NCBI RefSeq assembly: GCF_016653295.1
Contig: NZ_NHSF01000019.1
Coordinates: 1 to 51,523 of the forward strand
Reading direction: 5' to 3'
DNA: 51,523 bases
Source: Halochromatium salexigens
GTDB taxonomy: Bacteria > Pseudomonadota > Gammaproteobacteria > Chromatiales > Chromatiaceae
The notes beneath the pieces were generated by a model. The model searched no databases and had not been told where the DNA came from. It saw nothing but the letters and a program-made list of their open reading frames with translations. A program made the position numbers and the translations under genes. Below, piece after piece: positions 28,009 to 36,620 of this stretch; position 1 is the first letter of the stretch; every line of letters starts with the position of its first letter.

Positions 28009-29103
28009 ATGCCAAGTGCTCTCCGCACCCCTTTGCTCGCCTATTCCGCCTCCAGCCTAATCCTTCTACTGAGCGGCTGCGCGACTCAGCCCACCGGTGA
28101 AGACAGCACCGCTCCGCAAAGTTTTTCCGTCTCGGCCCGTGAATATGGCTATGTGAGACCCGCCGTCGATGTCCGGGTCATCGGCCGGGCGCAGGAGACA
28201 GGCAGCAGCCAACGGCATCGCTTCGCGGGCTCGGGCGATGATCTCTGGGATCGGGTCCGGCATGGGGGTCGCCTCGGCGTGACGCATCATGAACGTGTCG
28301 AGCGCGCGCTGCGCGCACTTAAACGCAACCCCGATTATCTCACGGATCTGACTCGCCGAGCGCGACCTTATCTGCATCTAATCCTCGGGGAATTGGAACG
28401 CCACGGCCTGCCTGCCGAACTCGCCCTGCTGCCCGAGATCGAGAGCCGCTACAACCCGCAGGCCATCTCGCCGAAGAGCGCGACCGGCATGTGGCAGTTC
28501 ATGCCCTACACCGGCATCGAGATGGGTCTGAAACAGAATAGCTGGTATGACGGACGCAACGACATCCTGGCCTCGACCCGAGGGGCCATCGCCTATCTAC
28601 GGCAATTAAACCAAGCGTTCGATGGCGACTGGGCGCTGGCGCTGGCCAGCTACAATGCCGGACCGGGCCGCGTGCGCGCCGCGCAGCGCGCGAACCGAGC
28701 CGCCGGCAAACCCACCGATTTCTGGTCGCTCGATCTGCCCGCCGAGACCGAGCACTATGTGCCAAAGCTGCTCGCGATCGCCACGCTGATGCGTGAGCCC
28801 GAGACGCATGGCCTGGAGATGCCGGTGATCGCCAATCAGCCGCGCCTCGAGATCGTCGAGGCGCGGCAACAGATCGATCTCGCGCAGGCGGCACAGGCCT
28901 GCGGGGTCACGGTGACTCAGCTCAAGCAATTGAATCCGGGCCTGAAGCGCGGCAAGACCCTGCCAGGCGGCCCGCATCTCGTCCTCGTTCCCGCCGGTAC
29001 CGGCGACAAGCTGCGCACGGCCTTGGCCAAGGCCGGCAAACTCGCAGAACCCAGTCTGGCCGCGACCAAGCAGCCTTCAAGCACGGCAGGTAGCGACAGC
29101 TAG
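28009..29103 (+). CDS. mltD: Membrane-bound lytic murein transglycosylase D
   Basis: 364 residues. The lipobox LLSGC puts the lipid-carrying Cys at 24. The SLT domain has the catalytic Glu in ELALLPEIESRYNP (E145), then ISPKSATGMWQFMPYTG and LALASYNAGPGRVR. One LysM-like cell-wall binding segment lies near 285-335 (IDLAQAAQACGVTVTQLKQL, NPGLKRG); the E. coli protein has two. It cleaves peptidoglycan with 1,6-anhydro product formation from the periplasmic side of the outer membrane. Convergent with queE 29 bases away, with a CTAGCC/GGCTAG dyad between. Confidence 0.9.
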   Translation: MPSALRTPLLAYSASSLILLLSGCATQPTGEDSTAPQSFSVSAREYGYVRPAVDVRVIGRAQETGSSQRHRFAGSGDDLWDRVRHGGRLGVTHHERVERALRALKRNPDYLTDLTRRARPYLHLILGELERHGLPAELALLPEIESRYNPQAISPKSATGMWQFMPYTGIEMGLKQNSWYDGRNDILASTRGAIAYLRQLNQAFDGDWALALASYNAGPGRVRAAQRANRAAGKPTDFWSLDLPAETEHYVPKLLAIATLMREPETHGLEMPVIANQPRLEIVEARQQIDLAQAAQACGVTVTQLKQLNPGLKRGKTLPGGPHLVLVPAGTGDKLRTALAKAGKLAEPSLAATKQPSSTAGSDS

Positions 29104-29132
29104 CCCCGCGTCTGCGTGTCCCGCGTGCGCGG

Positions 29133-29783
29133 CTAGGGAATCCCGAGTAACTTATGCAGCTGTAGGCCGAGCCGCCATTGTGGATGGGTCTGGCAATAGG
29201 CGAGCGCCTGCCGGGTATGCTCGGCCAACCTTGGGCCGTCCATCGGCTGCAGCAAGAACTCGGCGAAGTCGAGCTGGGCGAAACGCTCCGGTGGAGCCGC
29301 TGGCTGCGGGAAGATCAGCTTGAGTTCATCGCCGGTCTCGATTACCAAGGGCGCGTTCGCCTTCGGGCTAACGCAGAGCCAGTCGATCCCGGGCGGTGCC
29401 GGTTGCGTGCCGTTGGTCTCGACCGCGACCTCGAACCCGCGCGCATGCAGGGCCTCGATCAGCGCCGCGTCTAGTTGCAACAGCGGCTCGCCACCGGTGC
29501 AGACCACATAGCCCCCATCGGCGCGCCCCTTCTCCCGCCTTGGCCACTGCCGCAGGATCTGCTCGGCGAGTGCCTCAGCGCTCTCGAAGCGCCCACCACC
29601 GGGGCCATCGGTGCCACGGAAGTCGGTATCGCAGAAGTCGCAGCGCGCGGTTGCGCGATCGCGCTCCAGACCTGACCAGAGGTTGCAGCCGGCAAAGCGA
29701 CAGAACACCGCCGCGCGGCCACTGCGCGCGCCCTCGCCCTGCAGCGTATAGAAGACCTCCTTGACCTGGTAGACGGACGGCAT
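29133..29783 (-). CDS. queE: 7-carboxy-7-deazaguanine synthase (radical SAM)
   Basis: 216 residues. The radical-SAM cysteines have the long CX14CX2C spacing of the QueE subtype: C in FAGCNLWSG, then CDFC. EVFYTLQGEGARSGRAAVFC precedes them; GGYVVCTGGEPLLQLD and VAVETNGTQPAP follow. It contracts 6-carboxytetrahydropterin to carboxy-deazaguanine on the way to queuosine and related deazapurines. Last gene of queC-queD-queE. Confidence 0.93.
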   Translation of the reverse strand: MPSVYQVKEVFYTLQGEGARSGRAAVFCRFAGCNLWSGLERDRATARCDFCDTDFRGTDGPGGGRFESAEALAEQILRQWPRREKGRADGGYVVCTGGEPLLQLDAALIEALHARGFEVAVETNGTQPAPPGIDWLCVSPKANAPLVIETGDELKLIFPQPAAPPERFAQLDFAEFLLQPMDGPRLAEHTRQALAYCQTHPQWRLGLQLHKLLGIP

Positions 29784-29867
29784 CAGCCTTGGCCTTCAGA
29801 GCGGTAGCACCGCCGCCGTTTGTTGCGCCGCTTGTCGTTGTGAAGGCGTCGTCTCCCCATTCGCCCC

Positions 29868-31010
29868 TCAGCGCGCGCGTTCCCAGCACAGCAACACACC
29901 GCAACCGGGTCGCTCGGTGAGTTCGAGCCGATCCGCTTGCGGCAGCGCCTCGGCGATGGCCTTGCGAATCCAACAGGCGAGCCGCGCGGTGCTGGGGTCG
30001 GAAAGCCCCATCAGCCCGTTCAGCTCATGATGATCGAGGCGCGCATAGACCGGTTTGAACAGCGCCTTCACATCGCCGTAATCGATGGTCCAGCCGAGCA
30101 CCGCATCCAAGGGCGCTGTGAGATGCAGGCGCAGCAGATAGCTATGCCCATGCAGACGGCGGCGCGGATCACCGACCGGCGCCCGTCCGAGGCGCAACGC
30201 GCCCTCGAAGCGCATCTCCTTCCAGATACGATAGTCCTGGCCATCGTAATGACAACCAGCGGTGGCGGTCTCGTACACACTGACCAAGGACAGCGCCGGC
30301 TCTCTGGGCTTGAGGCGCTGCCAGATCCAGGCTGCGAGCAGTTCGCTGGTCGGATTCTCTAGCCCCGGTAGATCGTTCAGGCAACAGTGGTCGAGTTCGG
30401 CATGCAGCGGCGCCCAGAGCGCGCGGAGCTGGTCGTAATCAATACCCATGTGCGCGGCAGCGCCGGGAAGCGCGTTCGACTCCCGCGCCAGTTCCTGCTC
30501 GGCATGCAGAATGACCTCGAACCCATGCCCATGCATGCGGCCGCACGGATGGTCGGGCGGCACATTCACTAGCCGATGCGCGGCCTCGAAGCGGAAGCGG
30601 CGCCAGACATGCGCGCATCGCGTTTTGGTGCCTGCGTCATCGGCGCCAAGGCGCAGCTCGACGCCCTGCTCGGCGGTGCTCTGAATGCCGATCTGGACGA
30701 TGCCCGGCAGCGCGTGCCGGTGCTCCAGTTGCTGTTGCACCCAGGCCGCTAGATGCTCGTCGGTCGGCACCGCCAGTTGTTCATTGAGATCGGTGTAATC
30801 CAACGCTTCGACGCTGTCGCCCAATGCTGCGGTCAGTGCCTCGGTTTCGGCGCCGTCGAAACCGCCCCAAGCGGGCGGCAGCTCGGCCAGAACACGCGCC
30901 TTGAACCCATGACCATGCAGGCGACGCGCGCGATGCCCCTGTGGCAGTACGGCGACGCGGCGCGCCGCCTCGAACGAGGCGGCGGCTTGATAATAGAGCC
31001 GTTCGGCCAT
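29868..31010 (-). CDS. queD: Three-domain QueD-like 6-carboxytetrahydropterin synthase
   Basis: 380 residues, about three times a usual QueD, from ATG 31010 overlapping the queC stop (ATGA). Three copies of the T-fold are visible, each with a LHGH or MHGH signature: near 31-36, 159-164 and 286-291. Only the middle copy keeps the full set: H145 (FEAAHRL), C156, H160, H162, D207-H208 (LDH) and E247 (YET). In copy 1 the first zinc His is Arg17, the Cys is missing and LDH reads LDY. In copy 3 the His is Leu272 and the Cys is Arg, but LDH and a Glu remain. I infer one active and two structural domains, perhaps making a trimer-like ring in one chain. Confidence 0.88.
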   Translation of the reverse strand: MAERLYYQAAASFEAARRVAVLPQGHRARRLHGHGFKARVLAELPPAWGGFDGAETEALTAALGDSVEALDYTDLNEQLAVPTDEHLAAWVQQQLEHRHALPGIVQIGIQSTAEQGVELRLGADDAGTKTRCAHVWRRFRFEAAHRLVNVPPDHPCGRMHGHGFEVILHAEQELARESNALPGAAAHMGIDYDQLRALWAPLHAELDHCCLNDLPGLENPTSELLAAWIWQRLKPREPALSLVSVYETATAGCHYDGQDYRIWKEMRFEGALRLGRAPVGDPRRRLHGHSYLLRLHLTAPLDAVLGWTIDYGDVKALFKPVYARLDHHELNGLMGLSDPSTARLACWIRKAIAEALPQADRLELTERPGCGVLLCWERAR

Positions 31011-31708
31011 CAGTCCGACTCCGCGAACCGCTGCCACAGCGGATCGGCGAGCCCGGCTTCGGCAAAGCCCTTGGCCCGCAACTGGCAGGAATCGCAGTGG
31101 CCGCAGGGGCGGCCATCGGCACCGGGATCGTAGCAACTGCTGGTAAGCCCGTAATCGACCCCGAGCGCATGGCCGCGACGGATGATCTCGGCCTTGGTCA
31201 GGGTCATCAACGGCGCATGGATGCGCAGATGTTGGCGGCCCTCGGCGCCCGCTGCGGTGGCCAGATTGGCCATGCGCTCGAAGGCGGCGATATACTCGGG
31301 GCGACAATCCGGATAGCCCGAATAATCCAGCGCGTTGACGCCTATGAAGATATCGTTGGCCGAAAGCACCTCGGCCCAGGCCAGCGCAAAGGACAGGAAC
31401 ACCGTGTTGCGCGCCGGCACATAGGTGATCGGGATAGCCTCGGCCATGGCTTGCGCGTCACGGTCCTTCGGCACCGCGATCTCGGCGGTCAGCGCCGAGC
31501 CGCCGAAACGCCGCAGGTCGATCTCGCTGATCAGATGCTCGGCGACGCCGAGCGCCTCGGCCACGCGCGCCGCTGCGTCCAACTCGACAAGGTGGCGTTG
31601 GCCATAGCGAAACGAGAGTGCATGCGCGACGAATCCAGCCTCGCGACAGATCGCCAACGCGGTTGCCGAATCCAACCCACCGCTCAGTAGCACTACCGCA
31701 TTCGCCAT
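31010..31708 (-). CDS. queC: 7-cyano-7-deazaguanine synthase
   Basis: 232 residues. The PP-loop [14 protein letters not shown], the block [35 protein letters not shown] and the zinc cysteines in [19 protein letters not shown] identify QueC, which converts carboxy-deazaguanine to preQ0 with ATP and ammonia. First gene of the queC-queD-queE set, divergent from the Kai-type operon. Confidence 0.95.
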   Translation of the reverse strand: MANAVVLLSGGLDSATALAICREAGFVAHALSFRYGQRHLVELDAAARVAEALGVAEHLISEIDLRRFGGSALTAEIAVPKDRDAQAMAEAIPITYVPARNTVFLSFALAWAEVLSANDIFIGVNALDYSGYPDCRPEYIAAFERMANLATAAGAEGRQHLRIHAPLMTLTKAEIIRRGHALGVDYGLTSSCYDPGADGRPCGHCDSCQLRAKGFAEAGLADPLWQRFAESD

Positions 31709-31938
31709 CGATCATTTTCTCCCCAACGCGTCTCATCCGGGTTTATAGTCAAGGGTCAGTGTACGCGAGCGCAGACCAGGGCGCCTTGATCCACAGCGGC
31801 ATCGCGATCCATCTTCGCGTCGCGCCCCGGAATCAGCGATAATAACGGGCTATGCCAGCGTCTAGGTGCCAACGTAGGGAGATCCATCGATTCCGGCGCA
31901 CGCGGACCTTCAGTCTGGCGGCTTGGAAAACAGATCCC

Positions 31939-32994
31939 ATGATCATCGCAAGTCGCTCCCGCTCAGCGCCCCTTTGCCGCACCCTGTTGCTCATCCTCGC
32001 GATGGGACTGACCGAGCCCGGCGTGGCACGGGCTCAGACTCAGGGCCCGCCAGCGCAGTCCGTGCGCGTGGCAGGCGCGCTCTATATGGCCGATCTGCCA
32101 ACGCTCGTGGCCGAATCCAAGGAGCTGTTCGCCCGCCATGGACTCGACGCCGAGGTCCATCGAGACGGGGTCGATGCGGACAATCTCGCGCGCTTGCGGG
32201 CGGGTGAAGTCGACTTCGCGCTGATGAGCTTGGCGCCATTGGTGCTCGACCTCATCGCCGATCCCGATCCCGGTGGTCCGGAGGACCCGGTGATCCTGGC
32301 CGGGCTGATCCACTCGACCGACATCAATGGCATCGTCTTCCACCGCAATCGCGCGATCAACGCACCGAGCGACCTGAGCGGACGCCAGGTTGCCCTCCCG
32401 CCGGGAACCAACGCCGAATTCCTTTGGTGGCTGTTCAGTACCTTCCATGGCCTGCCCCCGGATGTCAGGCTGCTCGATGAGCACGCGGGCGACGCGATTC
32501 CAGCCCTGCTCGCCGCCGGTACCATCGATGCGGCGGTGGTCCGCGAGCCCTGGATCGCCAGGCTGCGAGCGCAGTTCGGTGATGAGCTTGGCCAGTTCCC
32601 CGTCGATCAGCTCTACACGGCGAAATGGGTGCTGGTCACCTCGCGCCGCACCGCACGCGAACGCCGCGATCTCTGCACCGCCATGCTCGCGACCTATCGA
32701 GAGGCCATCGCGGTGATCAACGAGCACCGAGGCGACACCCTCGCCTTCTACGCCGAACGCATGGGGGTGCCGGCCACTGTCCTGCAGGACAACGGGCCGC
32801 GACGGGCGCTCGATTATGAGCTGAGTCTCGATTGGTCGCTGATGGCCGCACTGCAGCAGCAGGCCGACTGGGCCGCAGCGCATCAGGCGCCGGCCAATCC
32901 GAACATCGATGTCATCGACCTCATCGAGGGTTCCATCCTGCGCGCGCTGGTACCGGGAACCGGTGGCATACCGCCTGTGACACACATTCCATGA
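31939..32994 (+). CDS. Periplasmic solute-binding protein, NMT1/SsuA-like, without transporter genes
   Basis: 351 residues from ATG 31939 (an upstream ATG at 31852 would give an unlikely Arg-rich leader). A signal peptide (TLLLILAMGLTEPGVARAQ) is followed by a two-lobe binding fold: VRVAGALYMADLPTLVAESK, LRAGEVDFALMSLAPLVLDL, LSGRQVALPPGTNAEF, AGTIDAAVVREPW. This is the pattern of the NMT1/SsuA/TauA family, which binds pyrimidine precursors, sulfonates, nitrate or similar small molecules; the ligand is unknown. No permease or ATPase lies nearby. Its stop overlaps by four bases the start of a membrane PAS-GGDEF-EAL protein, so I infer it serves as a ligand-binding sensor for that protein. Confidence 0.8.
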   Translation: MIIASRSRSAPLCRTLLLILAMGLTEPGVARAQTQGPPAQSVRVAGALYMADLPTLVAESKELFARHGLDAEVHRDGVDADNLARLRAGEVDFALMSLAPLVLDLIADPDPGGPEDPVILAGLIHSTDINGIVFHRNRAINAPSDLSGRQVALPPGTNAEFLWWLFSTFHGLPPDVRLLDEHAGDAIPALLAAGTIDAAVVREPWIARLRAQFGDELGQFPVDQLYTAKWVLVTSRRTARERRDLCTAMLATYREAIAVINEHRGDTLAFYAERMGVPATVLQDNGPRRALDYELSLDWSLMAALQQQADWAAAHQAPANPNIDVIDLIEGSILRALVPGTGGIPPVTHIP

Positions 32995-35900
32995 AACTCC
33001 TGCATCTCTCGATCGCCAGCATCCTGGGCTCTGCCCTCGGGTTGCTGCTGCTGCTCGCGATCACCCTGCAGAGCCATGCCAAGCTCGAAGCGGCCAAGAC
33101 CGAGGTCAACGAGCTGTTCGCGTTGCGCCATCGCATCGACGATCTGTCGGTGGCCTCGGACAACCTATTGCTGTTCGGGGCCGGCCCTGAACTCTGGCGG
33201 CGTCTGCGCGCGGACGCCGAGGATATCCAGCGGCGTCTGCAGGTGCGGGGACGCCAGCATTCCGAGGCCCTCAAGGCCGCGCACCGCGTCCAGGTCCTGA
33301 TCGAGGCCGTCGCTCATCGGGTGGCGCCAGCGAGTTCCGAGCCGCTGCCCATGCCGGAACGGACCCGAATCATCCTGAGTCAGATCGCCAGCCACGGCGT
33401 CGTGTTGGACACCGCCTTGGACGCCTTGCTGCGCGAGCGCCGACACGCCATCGCCCAGGAGGCGAATCAGATCGCGCTCCGACTCGCGGGCTCGGCCATC
33501 CTCTTCGGCCTGCTCTGCATCAGCGCCTTCGGCCTGCTGTATTGGCGCGTCGCCGCTCCCGTGCGCTCGCTCACGCAGACCGTGGAGCGGATCCACCAGG
33601 GCGATCTCAACGCCCGCGCGACGGTTCAGGGAGGAGACGAATTGGCCCGCCTCGCGGCGGCCCTCAACCGGATGCTCGACCACCGCGAGGCCAGTGCGCG
33701 GCGCCTGCGCCAGTATCGCGAACTGGTCGAGGGCAGCGAAGACCTGATGGCGATCGCGGACGACCAGTATCGCTACCTGTTGGTCAACCAGGCCTATGCC
33801 CAGCGCTTCGGGCGTGATCGCGCCGAGATCGAAGGCGCCTACCTCTGGGATGTCCTCGGCCGCGCCTATTTCGACGATGTGATGAAAGCGAAGCTGGATG
33901 GCTGCCTGGCCGGTCACATCCAGCGCTTCGAGACCGAACGCCTCGATCGGGACGGCCATCCGCTCCAGTTGCTCGCACGCTACTTCCCGATCGAAGCGCA
34001 GACCCCCTCGATGCGCCAGGTCGTCGCCGTGATCACCGACATCTCGGCGTTCAAGCAGGTCGAGACCCAGCTGCGTGAGCAATCCCAATTGCTCGATATC
34101 GCCGGGCGCGTCGGGCGCATTGGCGGCTGGCGAGTCGATCTGGCCACCGATCAAACGCAATGGTCGGATGTCGTCGCCGAGATCCACGGCGTCCCCAAGG
34201 GGTTTGCACCCTCGGCCGAGGAAGGCATCGCCTTCTACGCCCCCGAAGACCTTGCCACCATCCAGCGGGTCTTTACCGCCTGTGCCGAGCGCGGTATCCC
34301 GTACCTCGAGGATCTCAGGATCATCAATACCCAAGGTGAGCGGGTGTGGGTGCGCACCACCGGCGAAGCCGTCTACGACGAGCATGGCACCATCAGCGCC
34401 GTGCAGGGTGCCTTTCAGGACATCTCGGCGCGCAAATCCGCTGAACTCGAGGCGGAAGCCCTGAGCGAGCGCCTGCGCACGACCCTCGAGAGCATCACCG
34501 ATGGTTTCTTCGCGCTCGATCGCGACTGGCGCTTCGCCTACCTCAACCGCGAGGCCGCGCGGTTGCTGCAGCAGCCGCGTGAGCATCTGCTCGGCAAGCC
34601 CTTCTGGCAATGCTACCCGGAGGCGATCGGCACGCGCATCGAATCGGCCTATCGGCGCGCCATGCTCACGCAAGAGACGGTGACCTTCGAGGAATACTAC
34701 CGCCCGTTCAGCACCTGGTTCGAAATCCGCGCCTTCCCCTCCCAGGAGGGCCTCGCGGTCTATTTCCAGGATGTGACCGAGCAGCATCGGATGGTGCGCC
34801 GACTGCAAGCACAGAAGGCCGCGTTGCGCCAGTCGCGCGATCAGCTCGCCGAGCTGGTGCAGACGCGCAAGGCGCTGATCGACTCCTTGCCGGCGCATAT
34901 CGCGCTGCTCGATGCCGATGGCCGGATCATCGAGGTCAACGATTCCTGGCGCCATTTCGCCGCGCAGAACGACTTCCCGGACGCCAGCGCGGGCGCCGGC
35001 ATGAACTATCTCGAGGTCTGTGCGCACGCGAGCGGCGAGTTTTCCGAGGAGGCGCCGATCATTGCCCACGATCTGCGGAGCCTGCTCGCCGGCGAACAAG
35101 ACTCCTTTGCGTTGGAGTATCCCTGTCATTCACCACATGAGCAGCGCTGGTTTCGCATGGCCGCGAATCGGCTCCGGCAAAGCGGTGAGGAGCACGCGAC
35201 CGAAGACGAGTCGCAACGGCGAAATGGCGCCGTGGTGATGCATGTCGACATCACCGAGCGCAAGCTCGCCGAGCTGCAGTTGGATCAGCTCGTGCACCGC
35301 GATCGGCTCACCCACCTGTTGACTCGCGATGGTTTCACCGAGGCCTTGGCCAAGCGTCTCGCTGAGCACGAGCGGCCTGCGGAATCGGCGCTGCTGGCCC
35401 TGTTCGACATCAAGGATCTGCGCGATGTCAACGACTCCCATGGCTTCGAGACCGGTGATCAGTTGTTGATCGAGATCGCCCGCTGGCTCGAGCGCCAGGC
35501 CGGCAAGGGTGGACTGGTCGGGCGCATCGCCGGCGATGAGTTCAGTATCTTCCTGTGCGGCGCGCCTGGCCTCGAGCCGTCGCACCAGATCGAGGCGCTG
35601 ATTGCGATCACCGAGCAGTGCTTCCTGCTGCCGACCATCGGCATCGAGATCGACATCGATCTTGGCTACACCCTGGTCGGCGAGCAGCGCTGCTCGGCCG
35701 AGACGTTGCTCCATCAGGCCGAGCTGGCGCTGTTCCAGCAACGCCAGCAGGGCACCGACACCGCTATCGCCTATAATGCCGAACTCGATCGGCAGGTCCA
35801 TGAGCGCATCGCGCTGACCCAGGATCTGCGCACCGCACTGTATGAGGAGCAGTTCGAACTCCACTTCCAGCCGAAGGTGAATCTGGCAACCGGCGAGCTG

Positions 35901-36620
35901 GTCGCCTGCGAGGCCCTGCTGCGCTGGAACCATCCCCGGCGTGGCTTGCAGCCGCCGGGGCTGTTCATCCCTATCGCCGAACAGAGCCAACTGATCGGGG
36001 CGATTGGCGACTGGGCACTGCACGACGCCTGTCGGCTGCTGCGCGAGTGGCAACAGTCCGGCTTGAATGTGGTGAGCATCGCGGTCAATGTCTCGCTGAT
36101 CCAATTTCGCACCCCCGACTTCCCGCAAGCGGTGCGCGCCATCTTGCGCCAATTCGAGATCGCGCCCAGTGCGCTGACCCTGGAGATCACCGAAAGCGTG
36201 TTCGCCGAAGCCTCCGAAACGCTGCTCGAGCAGTTGGACGCCTTGCGCGCGTTCGGCATTCGGCTGTCGTTGGACGATTTCGGTACCGGCTATTCGTCGC
36301 TGGCCTACCTGCAACGCTATCCATTCGATGAGATCAAGGTCGATCGCTGTTTCGTCGCGCGCGTGCGCGAGGATCGCTATAGTCGCACCGTGCTCCAAGC
36401 CATCAAGGGCATTGCCGATGCGCTCGGCGCCGAGCTGATCGCCGAGGGCATCGAAACGGAGGCGGTACAGCAGGCCCTGATCGAGCTCGGCTACCAATTC
36501 GGGCAGGGCTATCTGTTCAGTGTTCCGCTCGAGAACGAGGACTTCCGCTGGCTGCTGGAGCAAGGCTCGCGGCTGCCGTTGAAGACACCCAAGACCCACC
36601 GACCGGAGACATCCGCGTGA
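32991..36620 (+). CDS. Membrane HAMP-PAS-GGDEF-EAL signalling protein
   Basis: 1209 residues from ATG 32991. Two membrane helices (about 7-27 and 164-184) bracket a helical periplasmic domain of about 135 residues, then a HAMP domain (VAAPVRSLTQTVERIHQGDL). About four PAS/PAC units follow (roughly 244-355, 365-480, 490-605, 620-760). The GGDEF domain (about 770-930) reads IAGDEF, with Ala for the first Gly and NDSHGF for NDxxGH, so cyclase activity is doubtful. The EAL domain (about 945-1200) is intact: CEALLRW, AVNVS, LEITES, LDDFGTGYSSL, IKVDR, AEGIET and FGQGYLFSVP. It probably degrades c-di-GMP. It overlaps its neighbours on both sides. Confidence 0.88.
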   Translation: MKLLHLSIASILGSALGLLLLLAITLQSHAKLEAAKTEVNELFALRHRIDDLSVASDNLLLFGAGPELWRRLRADAEDIQRRLQVRGRQHSEALKAAHRVQVLIEAVAHRVAPASSEPLPMPERTRIILSQIASHGVVLDTALDALLRERRHAIAQEANQIALRLAGSAILFGLLCISAFGLLYWRVAAPVRSLTQTVERIHQGDLNARATVQGGDELARLAAALNRMLDHREASARRLRQYRELVEGSEDLMAIADDQYRYLLVNQAYAQRFGRDRAEIEGAYLWDVLGRAYFDDVMKAKLDGCLAGHIQRFETERLDRDGHPLQLLARYFPIEAQTPSMRQVVAVITDISAFKQVETQLREQSQLLDIAGRVGRIGGWRVDLATDQTQWSDVVAEIHGVPKGFAPSAEEGIAFYAPEDLATIQRVFTACAERGIPYLEDLRIINTQGERVWVRTTGEAVYDEHGTISAVQGAFQDISARKSAELEAEALSERLRTTLESITDGFFALDRDWRFAYLNREAARLLQQPREHLLGKPFWQCYPEAIGTRIESAYRRAMLTQETVTFEEYYRPFSTWFEIRAFPSQEGLAVYFQDVTEQHRMVRRLQAQKAALRQSRDQLAELVQTRKALIDSLPAHIALLDADGRIIEVNDSWRHFAAQNDFPDASAGAGMNYLEVCAHASGEFSEEAPIIAHDLRSLLAGEQDSFALEYPCHSPHEQRWFRMAANRLRQSGEEHATEDESQRRNGAVVMHVDITERKLAELQLDQLVHRDRLTHLLTRDGFTEALAKRLAEHERPAESALLALFDIKDLRDVNDSHGFETGDQLLIEIARWLERQAGKGGLVGRIAGDEFSIFLCGAPGLEPSHQIEALIAITEQCFLLPTIGIEIDIDLGYTLVGEQRCSAETLLHQAELALFQQRQQGTDTAIAYNAELDRQVHERIALTQDLRTALYEEQFELHFQPKVNLATGELVACEALLRWNHPRRGLQPPGLFIPIAEQSQLIGAIGDWALHDACRLLREWQQSGLNVVSIAVNVSLIQFRTPDFPQAVRAILRQFEIAPSALTLEITESVFAEASETLLEQLDALRAFGIRLSLDDFGTGYSSLAYLQRYPFDEIKVDRCFVARVREDRYSRTVLQAIKGIADALGAELIAEGIETEAVQQALIELGYQFGQGYLFSVPLENEDFRWLLEQGSRLPLKTPKTHRPETSA

